Assembly (NCBI RefSeq): GCF_013364195.1
Contig: NZ_CP054918.1
Location: forward strand, 6,623,001 to 6,687,000
DNA length: 64,000 nt
Source of the DNA: Streptomyces sp. NA04227
GTDB lineage: Bacteria > Actinomycetota > Actinomycetes > Streptomycetales > Streptomycetaceae
Direction: 5' to 3'
Under the pieces are notes generated by a model. The model was not told where the DNA came from and ran no database searches. It saw only the letters and a program-made list of their open reading frames with translations. The first letter of the stretch is position 1. The number at the start of each line of letters is the position of its first letter. The translations under genes and the position numbers were made by a program. Positions 17,195-26,732 of this stretch are shown here, in pieces.

Positions 17195-18426
17195 CGCGTG
17201 ACCTCGACAATGCTCAGTTCGGGAATGGGAAAGACCAGGCGGCCGCCCCAGGCGTGGACGAAGGACAGTTGCTCGACCAGTTCGTCCCGCAGGTTCCACG
17301 GGAGGACGAGGACGTAGTCCGGTTTGTCGGCGGCTATCCGCTCGGGCGGCAGGACCGGGATCCGGGTGCCGGGGGTGAACCTGCCGTGCTTGTAGGGGTT
17401 GCGGTCGACCGTGTACGCGAGCAGGTCGGGCCGGATGCCGCAGTGGTTGAGGAGGGTGTTGCCCTTGCCCGGGGCGCCGTAGCCGACGACCGTCTCGCCG
17501 CGCTCGGCCGCCTCGACGAGGAACCGCAACAGGTCCCGGCGCACCTTGGCCACCCGGGCGGAGAACTCGGCGTAACCGGACAGTTCTTGCAGTCCGGCGG
17601 CCTTCTCGCGGGCCAGTACATCGGCCACGCTCCGGGAGGGCTCGCCCGCCGCCTCGGCCGGGCGGGCCCACAGCCGGATGGAGCCGCCGTGCGTGGGCAG
17701 CAACTCGACGTCCACCAGCGCGAGTCCGCCGCTCGCGAGCGCCCGGATCGCGGAGGCGACCGTGTAGTACTGGAAGTGCTCGTGGTAGATCGTGTCGTAC
17801 TGGTTCCGCTCGATCAGGCTCAGCAGGTGCTGCACCTCGATGGAGACCCAGCCGTCGTCGGCGACCAGGGCGCGCAGCCCCTGGGTGAATCCGACGACGT
17901 CGGGGATGTGGGCGTACACGTTGTTGGCCACGACCAGGTCCGCGGGGCCGTGTTCGGTTCGGACGGCGGCGCCGGTGGCCGGGTCCAGGAACTCCGTGAG
18001 GGTGGGCACTCCCGACTCCCTCGCCGCGGCGCCGACGTTCACCGACGGTTCGATGCCGAGGCAGCGGATCCGACGGTCCACCAGGTGTTTGAGCAGGTAA
18101 CCGTCGTTGCTCGCGACCTCGACCACGAAGGAGTCGGGGCCCAGTGCGAGGCGCTCCGCGGCGTCGGCGACGAATGTGCGTGCGTGCTCCACCCAGGAGG
18201 TCGAGTAGGAGGAGAAGTACGCGTACTGCGTGAACGTCTCCTCCGGCGTGATCAGCGGTGGGATCTGTGCGAGCCAGCAGTCCGTGCAGACCCGCAGGTG
18301 CAGCGGGTACGCGGGCTCCGGCTGGTCCAGTTGGTCCGCGGCGAGAAAGCTCTCGCACGGCGGGGTCGCCCCCAGATCGACGACGCTCGCCAGCGCCGCC
18401 GAGCCGCAGAGTCGGCATCCTGTCAT
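17191..18426 (-). CDS. NDP-hexose C-methyltransferase (class I SAM)
   Basis: 411 residues with three recognisable parts. First is a zinc-ribbon-like N-terminus with Cys4, Cys7, Cys47 and Cys50. Next is a SAM-binding Rossmann domain (VVEVASNDGYLL, ADLVVANNVYAHIPD). Last is a C-terminal Rossmann-like domain with VVGYGAPGKGNT. This layout is that of TylCIII-type sugar 3-C-methyltransferases, including the catalytic EHFQYYT region. Next to a cytidylyltransferase it points to a CDP-linked branched-chain sugar. Four-base overlaps with both neighbours indicate one translational unit. Confidence 0.92.
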   Translation of the reverse strand: MTGCRLCGSAALASVVDLGATPPCESFLAADQLDQPEPAYPLHLRVCTDCWLAQIPPLITPEETFTQYAYFSSYSTSWVEHARTFVADAAERLALGPDSFVVEVASNDGYLLKHLVDRRIRCLGIEPSVNVGAAARESGVPTLTEFLDPATGAAVRTEHGPADLVVANNVYAHIPDVVGFTQGLRALVADDGWVSIEVQHLLSLIERNQYDTIYHEHFQYYTVASAIRALASGGLALVDVELLPTHGGSIRLWARPAEAAGEPSRSVADVLAREKAAGLQELSGYAEFSARVAKVRRDLLRFLVEAAERGETVVGYGAPGKGNTLLNHCGIRPDLLAYTVDRNPYKHGRFTPGTRIPVLPPERIAADKPDYVLVLPWNLRDELVEQLSFVHAWGGRLVFPIPELSIVEVTR

Positions 18427-19700
18427 CTGCTCCCCCCATCTCCGCTCGCGCGGGTGCCCCGTCGCGAGTCGGTGTTCGCGTTTCCTGTCGGCGGCGGGAC
18501 GTCCCCGCCGCCGGACCGCCCCGCGATCGCGGTGCGGTACCCCTCCACCAGGCGCTCCAGGCCGACGGCCGGGCTGAACCCCTGCTCGTAACGGCGCCGG
18601 GCCGCCCGGCCCATCTCTTGGTTGTGCGCCCGATCGGTCGCGATCCGGCGTACGCAGGACGCGAGCGAGGCGGGGTCGCCCGGCCGGTGCAGCAGCCCGG
18701 TCACCCCGTCCTCGACGAGTTCGACGAAGGCGCCGTGACCGGCGGCGACGGCCGGGACCCCGGCCGCCATCGCCTCCGCGACCACCAGGCCGAACGTCTC
18801 CAGGACCATCGAGGGAGCGACCACGGCGACCGCCCGCGCGAGGGCCTGCCGACACTGCTCCGGGTCCCACAGGCCCACACACCGCACGTCGTCCCGGCCC
18901 GCCGCCCACGCGGTGACCTCGCGCTCCAGCGGCCCCGCACCGGCGAGCACGAGCGGCACACCCACACCGCCGCCCGCGGCGATCTCGTCCCACGCGGCCA
19001 TGAGCAGCCGCACGCCCTTGGCCTCCGCGAGCCGGCCGAGAAAGAGCAGATGCTCGCCGTCGCCCGCCCGGCGGGCGCCCGGGTCGGGCACGAAGTTGTG
19101 CTTCACCGCGAGCCGTTCGGGCGGCATGCCGGAGCGCACCAGCAGGTCGCGCTGCGCCGCGGAGATGCAGAAGAACCGCTCCACGCCGGACCACCACCGC
19201 CGCCGGTTGACCGACAGGCTGACCGCCAGCGGCACCGTCGCCAGCCGGGAGCCGCGGTAGCAGCCGTGCCGGACAGCGGGGAGCGACGCCGTCGACCCGA
19301 CGCACTCGGTGCACAGCCGGCCCTCGCGGTGCAGCGTGCCGGGCGGGCAGACCTGGGTGTAGTTGTGCAGCGTGGCGACTGCGGGCACGTCGGCGTCGGC
19401 GCAGGCGGCGAGGACCGCGGGCGACAGGAGCGGGAAGACGTTGTGGACGTGCACCACGTCGGGGCGTGAGGTCCGCAGCCGCGCGGCGAGCTCCGCGCGG
19501 ACCGCCGGGTTCCACGGCACGAGCAGCGGCACCGCGGCCTTGCCGAGCAGGGACCGGGCGGCGATGTCGTCGCTGCGCCGCTCGAACAGGTCGACCTGGT
19601 GGCCGGCCGCGCGCAGCAGCGCCACCTCTTCGTCGACCACCCGGTTCTCCCCGCTCGGCTGCGCCGAGGAGTAGCGGTTGTGCACTACGAGGACGTGCAT
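18423..19700 (-). CDS. Family 4 glycosyltransferase
   Basis: 425 residues from the ATG at 19700. That start has a strong RBS (GGAGGTGA) eight bases upstream and sits 8 bp after the polymerase stop. An in-frame ATG at 19724 lacks an RBS and would overlap the upstream gene. GT-B features: HVLVVHNRYSSAQPSGENRVV, DVVHVHNVFP, the donor-domain LLFLGRLAEAKGVRLL, and APSMVLETFGLVVAEAMAAGVP with the nucleotide-sugar-binding Glu. A C-x5-C-like cluster around LCTECVGS is typical of one GT4 subgroup. It should be a retaining sugar transferase for the repeat unit. Confidence 0.92.
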   Translation of the reverse strand: MHVLVVHNRYSSAQPSGENRVVDEEVALLRAAGHQVDLFERRSDDIAARSLLGKAAVPLLVPWNPAVRAELAARLRTSRPDVVHVHNVFPLLSPAVLAACADADVPAVATLHNYTQVCPPGTLHREGRLCTECVGSTASLPAVRHGCYRGSRLATVPLAVSLSVNRRRWWSGVERFFCISAAQRDLLVRSGMPPERLAVKHNFVPDPGARRAGDGEHLLFLGRLAEAKGVRLLMAAWDEIAAGGGVGVPLVLAGAGPLEREVTAWAAGRDDVRCVGLWDPEQCRQALARAVAVVAPSMVLETFGLVVAEAMAAGVPAVAAGHGAFVELVEDGVTGLLHRPGDPASLASCVRRIATDRAHNQEMGRAARRRYEQGFSPAVGLERLVEGYRTAIAGRSGGGDVPPPTGNANTDSRRGTRASGDGGSR

Positions 19701-19708
19701 GCGCAAGG

Positions 19709-21010
19709 TCACCTCCGGGTCCATCGCGGGATACGTCGTCGAGCAACCGCGGCCGTCGACACGGGAGTTGCCGCGTCGGGCGCCGCGAGCAGCGAGGCGG
19801 CCAGGGCCAGATGCAGCAAATACGGCGAGGCGTCACCGAGCCCGGCCTCGGTGTACGACGAGATCGCGCAGTAGCTGATCAGGAAGATCGCGCAGGCCCT
19901 CGGCAGCGAGGGCGGCCGCAGCAGCGCGACGCCGCCCAGGACGGTGATCATCGCCGCTACGACGGTGACGCCGATCAGACCCTGCTCGTGGTAGACGGCC
20001 AGCCAACTGTTGTCGATCGGCAGCCCGTTGAACGATTTGTCGCTGAGACCCGTGCCGAACACCTTCTCCCCGGTGGTCCGGGGAGCCGCGAGGAGGGCGT
20101 CCCAGACCTTGGCCCGACCGGTGAGGTCGGTCAGGTCCTGCTGGCTCTGTCCGCGCAGGAACCACGCCCGCAGCGCGGAGCTGAACGCCGCCGCCGCCAC
20201 CGTGGCGCACAGCACCGTCCAGGCGAAGAACCGGCGGGCGGCCGCGCTGGTCAGGACGAGCGAACCGATCGCCAGTGCCAGCCCGATGAGCAGGCCGAGC
20301 GTGGCCGTGCGGGTATGGGTCAGCGCGAGCAGGACGAGTGACGGCACGATGATCACCGCCGCCCCGGCCCCGGTGGTCCGGCGGCCGAGCACGAGCAGCA
20401 CGGTGAGCCCGGTGATCACCGCGGCGTACTGTCCGATCTGCGGCGGGGTGAGCGGCCACAACGCGCCGACCAGGCGTCCGCCGTAGTACTCGGGCATGGC
20501 CGTGCCCGGTGAGACGGCCAGGCCCGCGGCCACCAGGACGAGCACCGCGAAGTACATCCGGATGTGGTGCCGGACGAAGGTCAGGCCGCCGTCCCACCAG
20601 CGGCTGAGCAGCCACAGCGTGCCGACGAAGAGAGCGAGCCGGGCGCAGCGGAACAGCGCGCCGTACCCGACCTCCAGGTTCGCGCTGGCGATCACGCTCG
20701 GCACCAGGAGCAGCGTGAGCAGGAAGACGAAGGCGCTGGGGCGGACGAGCAGCCGGAGATTGAGCGCGAGCGCCAGGGCGAACGCGGCGGCCAGGGCGCC
20801 CATCGTGGCCATCTGGATGAGCGAGCGGGGCAGCGGGACGACGGTCTTCGCTCCGGCGGAGCCGAGCGTGTTGAGGGCCAGCAACGCCCAGACGATCCCG
20901 ACTGCTTTTGGTGTGCCGACAGGGCGTGTTGGGGCGTCGGGCTGTGCGCCCGCCGCGCCCGCCGTGCCCGGTCCGCCCGGCAGCGCACCGTGCGTCAGGT
21001 TCCCGGCCAT
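19709..21010 (-). CDS. O-antigen ligase/polymerase (Wzy-like) membrane protein
   Basis: 433 residues with about ten to twelve hydrophobic helices and a large loop around residues 300-345 (LTGRAKVWDALL, GLSDKSFNGLPIDNSWLAVYHEQG). The N(S/T)WL...E-G pattern of that loop is typical of the O-antigen ligase superfamily. It would polymerise flipped repeat units outside the membrane. ATG 21010 begins one base after the upstream stop; GTG 21019 is an alternative. Assignment to polymerase rather than ligase comes from the presence of Wzx and Wzz genes in the same operon. Confidence 0.85.
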   Translation of the reverse strand: MAGNLTHGALPGGPGTAGAAGAQPDAPTRPVGTPKAVGIVWALLALNTLGSAGAKTVVPLPRSLIQMATMGALAAAFALALALNLRLLVRPSAFVFLLTLLLVPSVIASANLEVGYGALFRCARLALFVGTLWLLSRWWDGGLTFVRHHIRMYFAVLVLVAAGLAVSPGTAMPEYYGGRLVGALWPLTPPQIGQYAAVITGLTVLLVLGRRTTGAGAAVIIVPSLVLLALTHTRTATLGLLIGLALAIGSLVLTSAAARRFFAWTVLCATVAAAAFSSALRAWFLRGQSQQDLTDLTGRAKVWDALLAAPRTTGEKVFGTGLSDKSFNGLPIDNSWLAVYHEQGLIGVTVVAAMITVLGGVALLRPPSLPRACAIFLISYCAISSYTEAGLGDASPYLLHLALAASLLAAPDAATPVSTAAVARRRIPRWTRR

Positions 21011-21011
21011 G

Positions 21012-22532
21012 TCAACCACCGGCCCGCGGGTCGAAGGTGCTGTCCTCGTCCTGCCGGTAGGGCGTGTTCTGCCACTGCCCGGGGTCGACTTCGCGGCTGA
21101 CGTCGCCCGCGACGAAGCTCCACGGCCCGCGGTAGGCGTTGTCGTGCCAGCGGTTGTGCTGGTGGTGGGTGATCGCCTCGGCCACCCGCTTGCCCTTGTA
21201 CGGCGACCAGTTCGGATAGGTGCCGTAGTTGGCGAGGACCGCCATGCGGCTGCAGTCCGCCGCGCACTTGACGACGGACGGGTCCAGGACGAAGCGGTTG
21301 TCGTGGATGTCCACCCGCTGGGTCTTCCAGCGGCAGTCGGCGTGGAGCGGTGCGGTGGTGATCGCCGGTCGCGTGCAGCGGCCGGTGTCCTTCACCAGCA
21401 ACGTGCAGTAGCCGGTGGAGGTGTTGGCGGGGCTGTTGCAGAACCGGTCGGCGTTCTCCCACAGGGTGATGCCGTTCCAGTTGTTCTCCAGCACGTTCCG
21501 GTAGATCTCGATCTTGTCCGTGCGGGCTGGGATCCGTGGTTCGCCGCCGGCTTCGGACACGTAGACGGTCGCGTACGGGAAGGTGTCGCCGCGCTCGGCG
21601 CTCTTACGGCCCTCGACCCAGTTGTTGTGCCGGATCGTGTTATTCCGGATGACCGCGTTGTAGCTGGTCTCGTACATCAGCGCGGCGCCGTCGTTGGCCT
21701 CCAGGACGTTGCTCTCGATGCGGAAGTCATTGTTGTTGTTGTCCGCCCACAACCCGGCTCCGCGGTTGTCGTGCACCCAATTGCCGCGGATGTCGGCGCC
21801 GTTGACGGCCCAGAACTTGATGCCCCCGGTGCAGCCGCAGCCGGGCTTTCGCCGCTCCCAGTCGTCGGTGTTGTTGCCGACGATCTCGTTCCCCTCGACC
21901 ACCAGGCCACGGATCGAGTCGCCGGTCTTGTAGGCGTTCATTCCGTACTGCCCGTTGCCGCGCAGGCAGCTCGCGCGGACCTGCTGGCGGGCACCGGCCA
22001 TCAGCCCCGCGCCGGAGTTGTGCTGGATCGTCGCGTGCTCGATCACCCAGCCGTCGGCCATGTCGTGGTTGACCACGCCCTCGTTGTTCGGCGCGACGAA
22101 CCGCTGCACGGTCAGGTGGCGGAGGGTGACGTCGGGGGCGCTGCCGCCGAACGCGTACTGGTTGGTCCTGCGGCCGTCGAGCACCGCGCCGGGCGCGCCG
22201 AGGTAGTGGTTCCCCTTCTTCGGTACGACCTGGGCGTAGCGGTCCGGTTCGAGCCTGTGCGTGCCCGGCCGAAGCCAGAACGTGGTGTGCGGGGGGCTGT
22301 TGTCGGTCTTCGCGGCCAGGTCACCGACCACGGCGGGGTCGATGGTCACCGCGCCCGCCGGTGCCTGCGCCGGTCCGGCAGCGGGCTCGGCGCACACCCG
22401 GGCCACGGACGTGGACGGCCCGGCGGTCGGCTGCGGCCGCGCGCTCGGCGTGCTGTCGCAGCCGGTCGCCGCCGTCAGGACGAGTGCCAGCGGTGCCGTC
22501 GGCAGCGCCCAGCGCCGCCACTTGATCAGCAC
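21012..22532 (-). CDS. Right-handed parallel beta-helix lipoprotein
   Basis: 506 residues from a GTG that overlaps the heparinase stop (GTGCTGA). Signal peptide KWRRWALPTAPLALVLTAATGC ends in a lipobox, so Cys25 should be lipidated. The body has beta-helix rungs rich in Asn, for instance VIEHATIQHNSGAG, GLVVEGNEIVGNNTDDW and IRGNWVHDNRGAGLWADNNN. Such folds in polysaccharide loci are often lyases or C5-uronate epimerases, and the pairing with a heparinase-type protein and a uronate-forming dehydrogenase supports a role on the secreted polymer. The catalytic residues cannot be assigned from sequence alone. Confidence 0.85.
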   Translation of the reverse strand: MLIKWRRWALPTAPLALVLTAATGCDSTPSARPQPTAGPSTSVARVCAEPAAGPAQAPAGAVTIDPAVVGDLAAKTDNSPPHTTFWLRPGTHRLEPDRYAQVVPKKGNHYLGAPGAVLDGRRTNQYAFGGSAPDVTLRHLTVQRFVAPNNEGVVNHDMADGWVIEHATIQHNSGAGLMAGARQQVRASCLRGNGQYGMNAYKTGDSIRGLVVEGNEIVGNNTDDWERRKPGCGCTGGIKFWAVNGADIRGNWVHDNRGAGLWADNNNNDFRIESNVLEANDGAALMYETSYNAVIRNNTIRHNNWVEGRKSAERGDTFPYATVYVSEAGGEPRIPARTDKIEIYRNVLENNWNGITLWENADRFCNSPANTSTGYCTLLVKDTGRCTRPAITTAPLHADCRWKTQRVDIHDNRFVLDPSVVKCAADCSRMAVLANYGTYPNWSPYKGKRVAEAITHHQHNRWHDNAYRGPWSFVAGDVSREVDPGQWQNTPYRQDEDSTFDPRAGG

Positions 22533-24517
22533 GCGTCCTCCCCGGCCGCGAACCTGAGTACGGTGGTGAACCCCCGCACGCCGTCGGTGAAACCGGTGCC
22601 GACCAGCGTGGTGGCGGGTTCCTTGCGCCCGAAGCCGGGGGAGTACCAGCCCAGCGGCGGGGCGCTCTCGCCGCGATGCGCCCGCCAGCGGAGCTGCTCG
22701 GGCAGGTCGAGCACCGCGGAGCGGGCCTCGCCGTCCCGGGCCCAGGTGAGCACGGCCCGGTTGCCGACCAGGTCGGCGGTGATCGCGGGGCCGAGGTGGA
22801 ACGCCAGGTGTACGGCCCGCCGGTCGCCGCGGACCTCGTCGATCACCCGCAACTCCTGCCTCACGGCGGTCAGTTCCACCCGGCGGCGGTGCACGGAGGG
22901 CCGGTACCCGTCGTGCTCGGCGCACCAGCGGGCCGTCCCCCCGTGGGCGGTGCCGGAGGTGTCCGCGGCCAGGACGCGGCTGCGGGCCTGACGGGTCCAC
23001 AGGAAAGGGCCGCCGGAGACGGACTGGTCGCCGCCGTCCAGTCGCAGGGTGTTGTGGCCGAGGGTCGACCGGAAGTACTGCCGCCACTCGGGCTGGCCGT
23101 GGTAGCAGAACGTCCCCGGGTCGGCGAGCACGTCGACCCCGTCGTGTCTGACCTCCACGGACAGCGCGTCCGCGTGGGCGTGCGCGGCGATGGACAGGAA
23201 GCCGTGCGGACCGCCGTCGCAGCGGCACCAGATCCCCGCCGGGCCGCGCAGGATGGTCATGCCCGCGTCGGCGAAGTGGCCCGGCCGACTTGCCGGGCGG
23301 GTCACGGCAGTCGCGGCTCCTTCTGTCGGGTACGGCCGGATGAGCGCGGCGAGCAGCGGGGTGCGCACATCGGTGCCGGTCACTTCCGGCCACCAGGCGA
23401 GTCGGCCGAACACGGCGTCCCCGGTCGCGAGGAGCGAGGCCCAGCGGTCGGTGCCCGCGCCGTCCACCACCAGACCGTGTCCGTCGTCCGCGTCCCCCTG
23501 GCGCGGCGGCCGTAATCGGTTGTCCACGACGGCCGCGAGCGCGTCGGACATCCGCAGCAGCACCAGCCGGATCGAGTCGGGGACCGGCACACCCGCGGCA
23601 TCCGCCTCGGCCACCGCGGCCAGGCCGAGTTCGAGCACCAGGCCGTGGTACTCGGTGGCCAGCTCGCGGTTGAGGCCCGAGTCGAAGGTGTTGCCGCGCA
23701 GATGCCGCTCCAGCGACCGCAGGGCCTCGGTGCGCCAGCGCGCCGAGGAGGGGAACCAGCCGAACGCGCAGGCCGCGGCGAACTGCCCGGTGGCCTCGGC
23801 GATGACGTGGTTGTTCGCCGAAGAGCCCCGGCTGGGGAAGGCGGCCAGCCAGCGCTGGTGGTGCCAGATCTGGTTCACCGCCAGCGGGTTGCCCTCGAAC
23901 AGCGCGACCGCCCCCGGCCAGCCGTCGAGCAGCCGGCGGATCCACACCCAGGACAGGAGCCGGATGCCCAGCTCGATTCCGCTGACCCAATGCACGCCGC
24001 GGAGCGGTGGGTTGGCCGTCCACCACGACCGCAGGTGTGCGGCCACGGTCTCGGCGTACCGCTCGTCGCCGGTGAGCGCGTAGGCGGTGGCGAGCACGGT
24101 GAGGTACTGGTGCCGGGACAGCTCCCAGATCTGCTTGATGTCCCCTACCGCTTCCTCGTCGCGGTAGGGCACGTCGAAGGCATAGCCGCCCGGGGCCCGG
24201 CGCCCGGTCTTCGGGTCGTACGACCAGTCCGGGTCGGCCAGGTCGTCGCGGACCACCCCGAAGTACTCGGCCCGCCCGGCCATCAGCCGGTCCGCCTCGG
24301 CGATGAGCCGTTTCGCGGCGTCCGGAGGTATCGCGGCGATCGCCTCGGCGGGCAGTACCGCGGTGAACCGGGCGACCGTCACGCTCGGGCACTTGGGCCG
24401 CGCCGACCGCCAGCGCCGCCTGCGCACCGCGTCGCCCACCCGGCCGCCGACCTCCCGCGGTCCCATCCGGGACAGCCGCCGCAGGTACCAGCCCGGACTC
24501 CCCGAGCTCACGGTCAT
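22526..24517 (-). CDS. Heparinase II/III family protein
   Basis: 663 residues. An N-terminal alpha/alpha-toroid (about 50-370; YLTVLATAYALTGDERYAE, GIELGIRLLSWVWI, SSANNHVIAEATG) is followed by the beta-sandwich lyase domain with FLSIAAHAHADALSVEVRHDG, ADPGTFCYHGQPEWRQYF and LGHNTLRLDGGDQS. Family members cleave uronate-containing glycans by beta-elimination; copies inside exopolysaccharide operons are common. No signal peptide is evident, so it may act in the cytoplasm or be exported unconventionally. The start ATG overlaps the stop of the two-domain oxidoreductase. Confidence 0.9.
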   Translation of the reverse strand: MTVSSGSPGWYLRRLSRMGPREVGGRVGDAVRRRRWRSARPKCPSVTVARFTAVLPAEAIAAIPPDAAKRLIAEADRLMAGRAEYFGVVRDDLADPDWSYDPKTGRRAPGGYAFDVPYRDEEAVGDIKQIWELSRHQYLTVLATAYALTGDERYAETVAAHLRSWWTANPPLRGVHWVSGIELGIRLLSWVWIRRLLDGWPGAVALFEGNPLAVNQIWHHQRWLAAFPSRGSSANNHVIAEATGQFAAACAFGWFPSSARWRTEALRSLERHLRGNTFDSGLNRELATEYHGLVLELGLAAVAEADAAGVPVPDSIRLVLLRMSDALAAVVDNRLRPPRQGDADDGHGLVVDGAGTDRWASLLATGDAVFGRLAWWPEVTGTDVRTPLLAALIRPYPTEGAATAVTRPASRPGHFADAGMTILRGPAGIWCRCDGGPHGFLSIAAHAHADALSVEVRHDGVDVLADPGTFCYHGQPEWRQYFRSTLGHNTLRLDGGDQSVSGGPFLWTRQARSRVLAADTSGTAHGGTARWCAEHDGYRPSVHRRRVELTAVRQELRVIDEVRGDRRAVHLAFHLGPAITADLVGNRAVLTWARDGEARSAVLDLPEQLRWRAHRGESAPPLGWYSPGFGRKEPATTLVGTGFTDGVRGFTTVLRFAAGEDAC

Positions 24518-26703
24518 CGCGCCCTCTCCAACGTCACCGGCGCGCCCCCGGCCAGACCGGTCCGCACGGCGAGGGTGGCCGCCGTGGTGGCGACCAGCGA
24601 CTGAAGCGGCACCGGCATCGGCCCGCCGGTCCGTACGGCCTTGACGAACGCCGCCAGTTCGGCGGACTGACCCTTGTCCCGGGCCCTCGGCAGCCGCGAA
24701 CTGACCCACCGATTACGGCGGCCGCCGAACACCGTGGCACGGGCGAAGTCGTCGAACCGCAGCACCTTGCCGTCCGCGATCAGGTCCAGCGTCTCCTTGG
24801 GAAAGCCGGATGCGCCGGTGGTGACGTAGCTGATGGTGGCGGTGGACCCGTCCGGGTAGCGCAGCACGACCTGGAGGTCCTCGTTGCCGGAGGGGGCGGC
24901 CGCGTACACCGAGACCGGATCGGCACCGAGCAGCCAGCTCGCCGTGTCGATGAAGTGTCCGCCCTCACCGGCGAACCGCGAGCCCTCGGTGCCCTGTTGG
25001 AGGTACCAGCTGCCGTGCTGCAGTTGGCCCGCGTTGACCAGATAGCGCAGGCTCGCCGGACCGGTCCGGGTGCCGAACCGGTTCCTGGCCTCCTGCAGCA
25101 GCGGCGCGAACCGGCGGTTGAAGCCCACTTGCAGCCGGTCGTTGCCGGACTCCTCCACCGCGGCGAGCACACGTGCCAGCTCGTCCTCGGTGAGGGCCAG
25201 TGGCTTCTCCACGAACACGGTCTTGCCCGCCAGGAGTGCCCTTCGGGTCAGTTCGGCGTGCGAGCTGTGCCGGGTGACCACGAACACCGCGTCGATGGAC
25301 GGGTCGCCGAGCACGGCGTCGAGGTCGGTGGTCGCCTCGGCGAAGCCGAACTTCCGCTTCGCGTTGGCCGCGGACAGCGCCGTCGTGGTGACGACCGTCG
25401 ACAACGCGACACCGTCGCGCTCCGCCAGGTGCGGCAGCAGCATCGACGTCGCGTAGTTCCCCGCGCCGACGAACGCGAGGCGCACCGGCGTCCCGGCAGC
25501 CCGGGCCGGGGTGGACACTCTGCCCCTGGGCTGCTTCACCGCGGGCACGGCCACCGCCGGGGCCGCCGCCTGCCCCGCGTGTTCGGGGTAGCGGAACAGC
25601 ACCGCCACGGCCTTCAAGTCGCCGTCCTTCAGGCGCTGGTACGTCTCGACGGCGTCGTCGAAGTCCGCGATGTGGGAGATCAACGGCTCCACGTCGACGC
25701 TGCCGCGGGCCGTGAGATCGAGGAAGCACGCCAGGTTGCGGCGCTCGGTCCAGCGCACGTAGCCGATCGGGTAGTCCCGCCCCTCGAGCTCGTACTCCGG
25801 GTCGTAGCGCCCGGGGCCGTAACTGCGCGAGAACCGGACGTCGAGCTCTTTCTCGTAGTACGCGTTCCACGGCAGGTCCAGGCGGCACTTGCCGATGTCG
25901 ACGACCCGGCCGCGGTCGCGGCAGAGCCGGGCGGCCAGTTCGACGGGCTCGTTGCTGCCGCCGCCCGCGGCCAGATACACCTGGTCCACACCGTGACCGC
26001 CGGTGAGTTCGGCGACGGCGGCTTCGACGGCCGTGGACTCGGGAGCGCCGCAGGTCGCGGCGCCCATGCGCTCCGCGAGCTCGCAGCGCACCGGATCGGG
26101 GTCGGCCCCGACGACGCGGATCCCCGAGGCGGAAAGGAGCTGCACGACCAACTGCCCGATCAGTCCGAGGCCGATGACCAACGCCACCTCGCCCAGCTGC
26201 GGCTCGCCTTGGCGGACCCCCTGCATGGCGATCGACCCGACGGTGCCGAAGGCGGCGTGCCGCGGCGCGAGGCCGTCCGGCACCGGGACGTAGAGGTTCT
26301 TCGGCACCCAGTTCAGCTCGGCGTGCAGCGCGTGCTCGTTGCCGGCGCAGGCCACGAGGTCGCCGACCTTCACGTCGTCGATCCCGGTGCCGACCTGCTC
26401 GACCACCCCGCACAGCGAATAGCCGAGCGGCGTGTAGGAGTCCAGCTTGCCCATCACCTTGCGGTAGGTGGCGGGCACCCCGTTGGTGGCCACGCTCTGC
26501 ATGACCTTGGCCACCTGGTCCGGACGTGAGCGGGCCTTGCCCAGCATCGACATGCCGGCTTCGGACACCTTCATGAGCTCGGTCCCGGTGGATATCAGCG
26601 AGTAGGCGCTGCGGACGAGCACACCGCCCGGCTTGCACCCCGGCACCGGCACGTCGAGCACCGCCAACTCGCCGCTCTTGTAGTTCTGTACAACCTGTTT
26701 CAC
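24514..26703 (-). CDS. Bi-domain oxidoreductase: zinc-alcohol-dehydrogenase-like + Gfo/Idh/MocA
   Basis: 729 residues from a GTG preceded by a GGGGA RBS. Residues 1-345 resemble medium-chain dehydrogenases (LISTGTELMK, TPLGYSLCGVVEQVG, VALVIGLGLIGQLVVQLL), but the usual structural-zinc cysteines are not evident. A Pro/Ala-rich linker (about 345-375) leads to a Gfo/Idh/MocA domain (VRLAFVGAGNYATSML, then VFVEKPLALTEDEL with the EKP motif). The fusion recurs next to heparinase genes in bacterial polysaccharide loci. The likely role is oxidation or reduction of a nucleotide-sugar or repeat-unit hydroxyl; the substrate is unknown. Confidence 0.9.
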   Translation of the reverse strand: MKQVVQNYKSGELAVLDVPVPGCKPGGVLVRSAYSLISTGTELMKVSEAGMSMLGKARSRPDQVAKVMQSVATNGVPATYRKVMGKLDSYTPLGYSLCGVVEQVGTGIDDVKVGDLVACAGNEHALHAELNWVPKNLYVPVPDGLAPRHAAFGTVGSIAMQGVRQGEPQLGEVALVIGLGLIGQLVVQLLSASGIRVVGADPDPVRCELAERMGAATCGAPESTAVEAAVAELTGGHGVDQVYLAAGGGSNEPVELAARLCRDRGRVVDIGKCRLDLPWNAYYEKELDVRFSRSYGPGRYDPEYELEGRDYPIGYVRWTERRNLACFLDLTARGSVDVEPLISHIADFDDAVETYQRLKDGDLKAVAVLFRYPEHAGQAAAPAVAVPAVKQPRGRVSTPARAAGTPVRLAFVGAGNYATSMLLPHLAERDGVALSTVVTTTALSAANAKRKFGFAEATTDLDAVLGDPSIDAVFVVTRHSSHAELTRRALLAGKTVFVEKPLALTEDELARVLAAVEESGNDRLQVGFNRRFAPLLQEARNRFGTRTGPASLRYLVNAGQLQHGSWYLQQGTEGSRFAGEGGHFIDTASWLLGADPVSVYAAAPSGNEDLQVVLRYPDGSTATISYVTTGASGFPKETLDLIADGKVLRFDDFARATVFGGRRNRWVSSRLPRARDKGQSAELAAFVKAVRTGGPMPVPLQSLVATTAATLAVRTGLAGGAPVTLERAR

Positions 26704-26732
26704 CCGAAGTCCCCTTGTTTCTCGGCGTGTTC

